From Telluria aromaticivorans (lineage in GTDB: Bacteria; Pseudomonadota; Gammaproteobacteria; Burkholderiales; Burkholderiaceae_D): 64,000 bases of DNA. Below are positions 63,342-64,000 of this stretch, one piece after another. The position numbers and the translations under genes were made by a program. The notes below the pieces were generated by a model, which did not search any database, was not told where the DNA came from, and saw only the letters and a list, made by a program, of their open reading frames with translations. Each line of letters opens with the position of its first letter. Positions within the stretch are counted from its first letter, which is position 1. The stretch spans positions 229,283 through 293,282 of the forward strand of contig NZ_JABAIV010000007.1 of the NCBI RefSeq assembly GCF_013003915.1, given 5' to 3'.

Positions 63342-63817
63342 CAGCGTGCCTTGCGCACCAGGACGAAGACCAGCAGCACGCTCAAGACCACGAACCAGAT
63401 CGCCGACCATTGCGGGATTGCCAGGCCCATCACCGAATCGGTGGCGCCCGCGCACAGGCCGTCGGCGCGGAACAGCCACGGCAAATATTCGGCGGTCGGG
63501 ATCTTGTTGAGGAAGGTCTCCATCGGGTCGATGCCGCAGCTGAAGCCCGGGTTGGCAATCACGTACAGGTGCTTGCCGACCGCGTACAGGCCGCCGAGCG
63601 CCGCCATCAGGGCCAGGATCGTGCCTTCGCGGACCTTGCCGCTGATGGCCGATACCAGGGTGGCCACGCCGATCGCCAGGAACATGTAGCGCTGGATCAC
63701 GCACAGCGGGCAAGGCTGCATCTGCTGGATGTGCTGGAGATAGAGGGCCACGGCGATCAGCGCGAAGCAGATTGACGAAATGGCGAACAGGATCTGGCGG
63801 GTAGTTGGCAGCATCAT
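63341..63817 (-). CDS. dsbB: Disulfide bond formation protein DsbB
   Basis: 158-residue inner-membrane quinone oxidoreductase that reoxidises DsbA. Four membrane helices (QILFAISSICFALIAVALYL; YMFLAIGVATLVSAI; ILALMAALGGLYAVGKHL; AIWFVVLSVLLVFVLV). The first redox pair is CPLC in QPCPLCVIQRYMFL and the second pair Cys are in PGFSCGID and DGLCAGAT. It is coupled to prmC through a four-base overlap. Confidence 0.92.
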   Translation of the reverse strand: MMLPTTRQILFAISSICFALIAVALYLQHIQQMQPCPLCVIQRYMFLAIGVATLVSAISGKVREGTILALMAALGGLYAVGKHLYVIANPGFSCGIDPMETFLNKIPTAEYLPWLFRADGLCAGATDSVMGLAIPQWSAIWFVVLSVLLVFVLVRKAR

Positions 63818-63880
63818 GGTTTTCTTGTGGGCGTGGTTCGGGACGAGGGCATTCTCGCATAAGTGGCACCGAGTTAACCC

Positions 63881-64000
63881 GTAGGGTGTGTAAGGGCAAA
63901 GTAGAAATGTCCGGTTTGGGCAAAGTAGAAATGTCTGCTTTTGCGATGTAGTTCATGCTGTCGACTCCGAAAAGTTTGGGGTCCAGCGTGAGCGAAACCG
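63881..64000 (+). mobile_element. Possible IS21-like insertion-sequence end, cut by the window edge
   Basis: GTAGGGTG (63881-63888) is the beginning of the dispersed repeat family, interrupted immediately by TGTGTAAGGGC. The 18-bp GGGCAAAGTAGAAATGTC then occurs twice, at 63894-63911 and 63918-63935 (24-bp step). Multiple short direct repeats just inside the end are typical of IS21-family termini. Inward of these is ATGCTGTCGACTCC at 63955 with the frame open to the edge, which could begin a transposase. Identification is by recalled pattern only. Confidence 0.4.

Noticed and set aside
62523..63956. A single 477-residue minus-strand frame suggesting a DsbB-PrmC fusion
   Set aside because: The N-terminal part is read out of phase with dsbB and looks like shadow sequence; prmC has its own ATG overlapping the dsbB stop.

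Overview
The window looks like chromosomal DNA of a high-GC betaproteobacterium, most likely an Oxalobacteraceae member of the Massilia/Telluria/Duganella type. That assignment is an inference from the gene families, the order mnmG-rsmG-parA-parB-atpIBEFHAGDC, a slmA-nucleotidase-argB neighbourhood, and dispersed GTAGGGTGGGC-type repeats beside a Y1 (RAYT) transposase. No search was run.

Left end (0-6.5 kb): alanine dehydrogenase, MTA/SAH nucleosidase and a large secreted PHP-domain protein, followed by 1.78 kb with no credible gene. That gap holds the most striking feature of the window: three imperfect copies of a ~225-bp module (5169-5394, 5702-5924, 6071-6296). Each copy has an AT-rich segment, a DnaA-trio-like TAG/TAA run, a DnaA box and, at fixed distances, further DnaA boxes plus two motifs that are not DnaA boxes. 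A weaker DnaA-box cluster precedes them (4932-5083). I read this as a candidate chromosomal replication origin with a triplicated unwinding module. Three exact parS sites (16.07-16.19 kb) and parA/parB (19.0-20.7 kb) lie about 10-14 kb away. dnaA is not in the window.

6.5-16 kb: a GMC oxidoreductase, a complete branched-chain-amino-acid-type ABC transporter (livG, livF, binding protein, livH, livM), an alpha/beta hydrolase, an iron-type alcohol dehydrogenase and a TSUP transporter. 16-28 kb: the three parS sites, mnmG-rsmG, parA-parB and the complete F1Fo ATP synthase operon, with a good sigma70-type promoter and a terminator.

28-50 kb: housekeeping and small metabolic genes, including a PabB-PabC fusion, slmA (nucleoid occlusion), a pyrimidine nucleotidase, argB, tRNA-Thr(GGU), hpt, an aminopeptidase P and alkB. 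An 11-bp-phased array of DnaA-box-like units lies at 47.9 kb. 50-64 kb: an outer-membrane beta-barrel protein, the RAYT gene next to one of its likely repeat substrates, ettA, rarD, kup, an FKBP lipoprotein, a histone-deacetylase-fold protein lacking a zinc ligand, gshA, a DUF885 protein, prmC and dsbB. The right edge has what may be an IS end lying within or beside another repeat copy.

The origin-like modules, parS sites, ParAB and SlmA together suggest an origin-proximal domain with its segregation and division-control genes. Genes just left of the modules run mainly on the minus strand and those to the right mainly on the plus strand, as expected if forks leave from about 5-6 kb.
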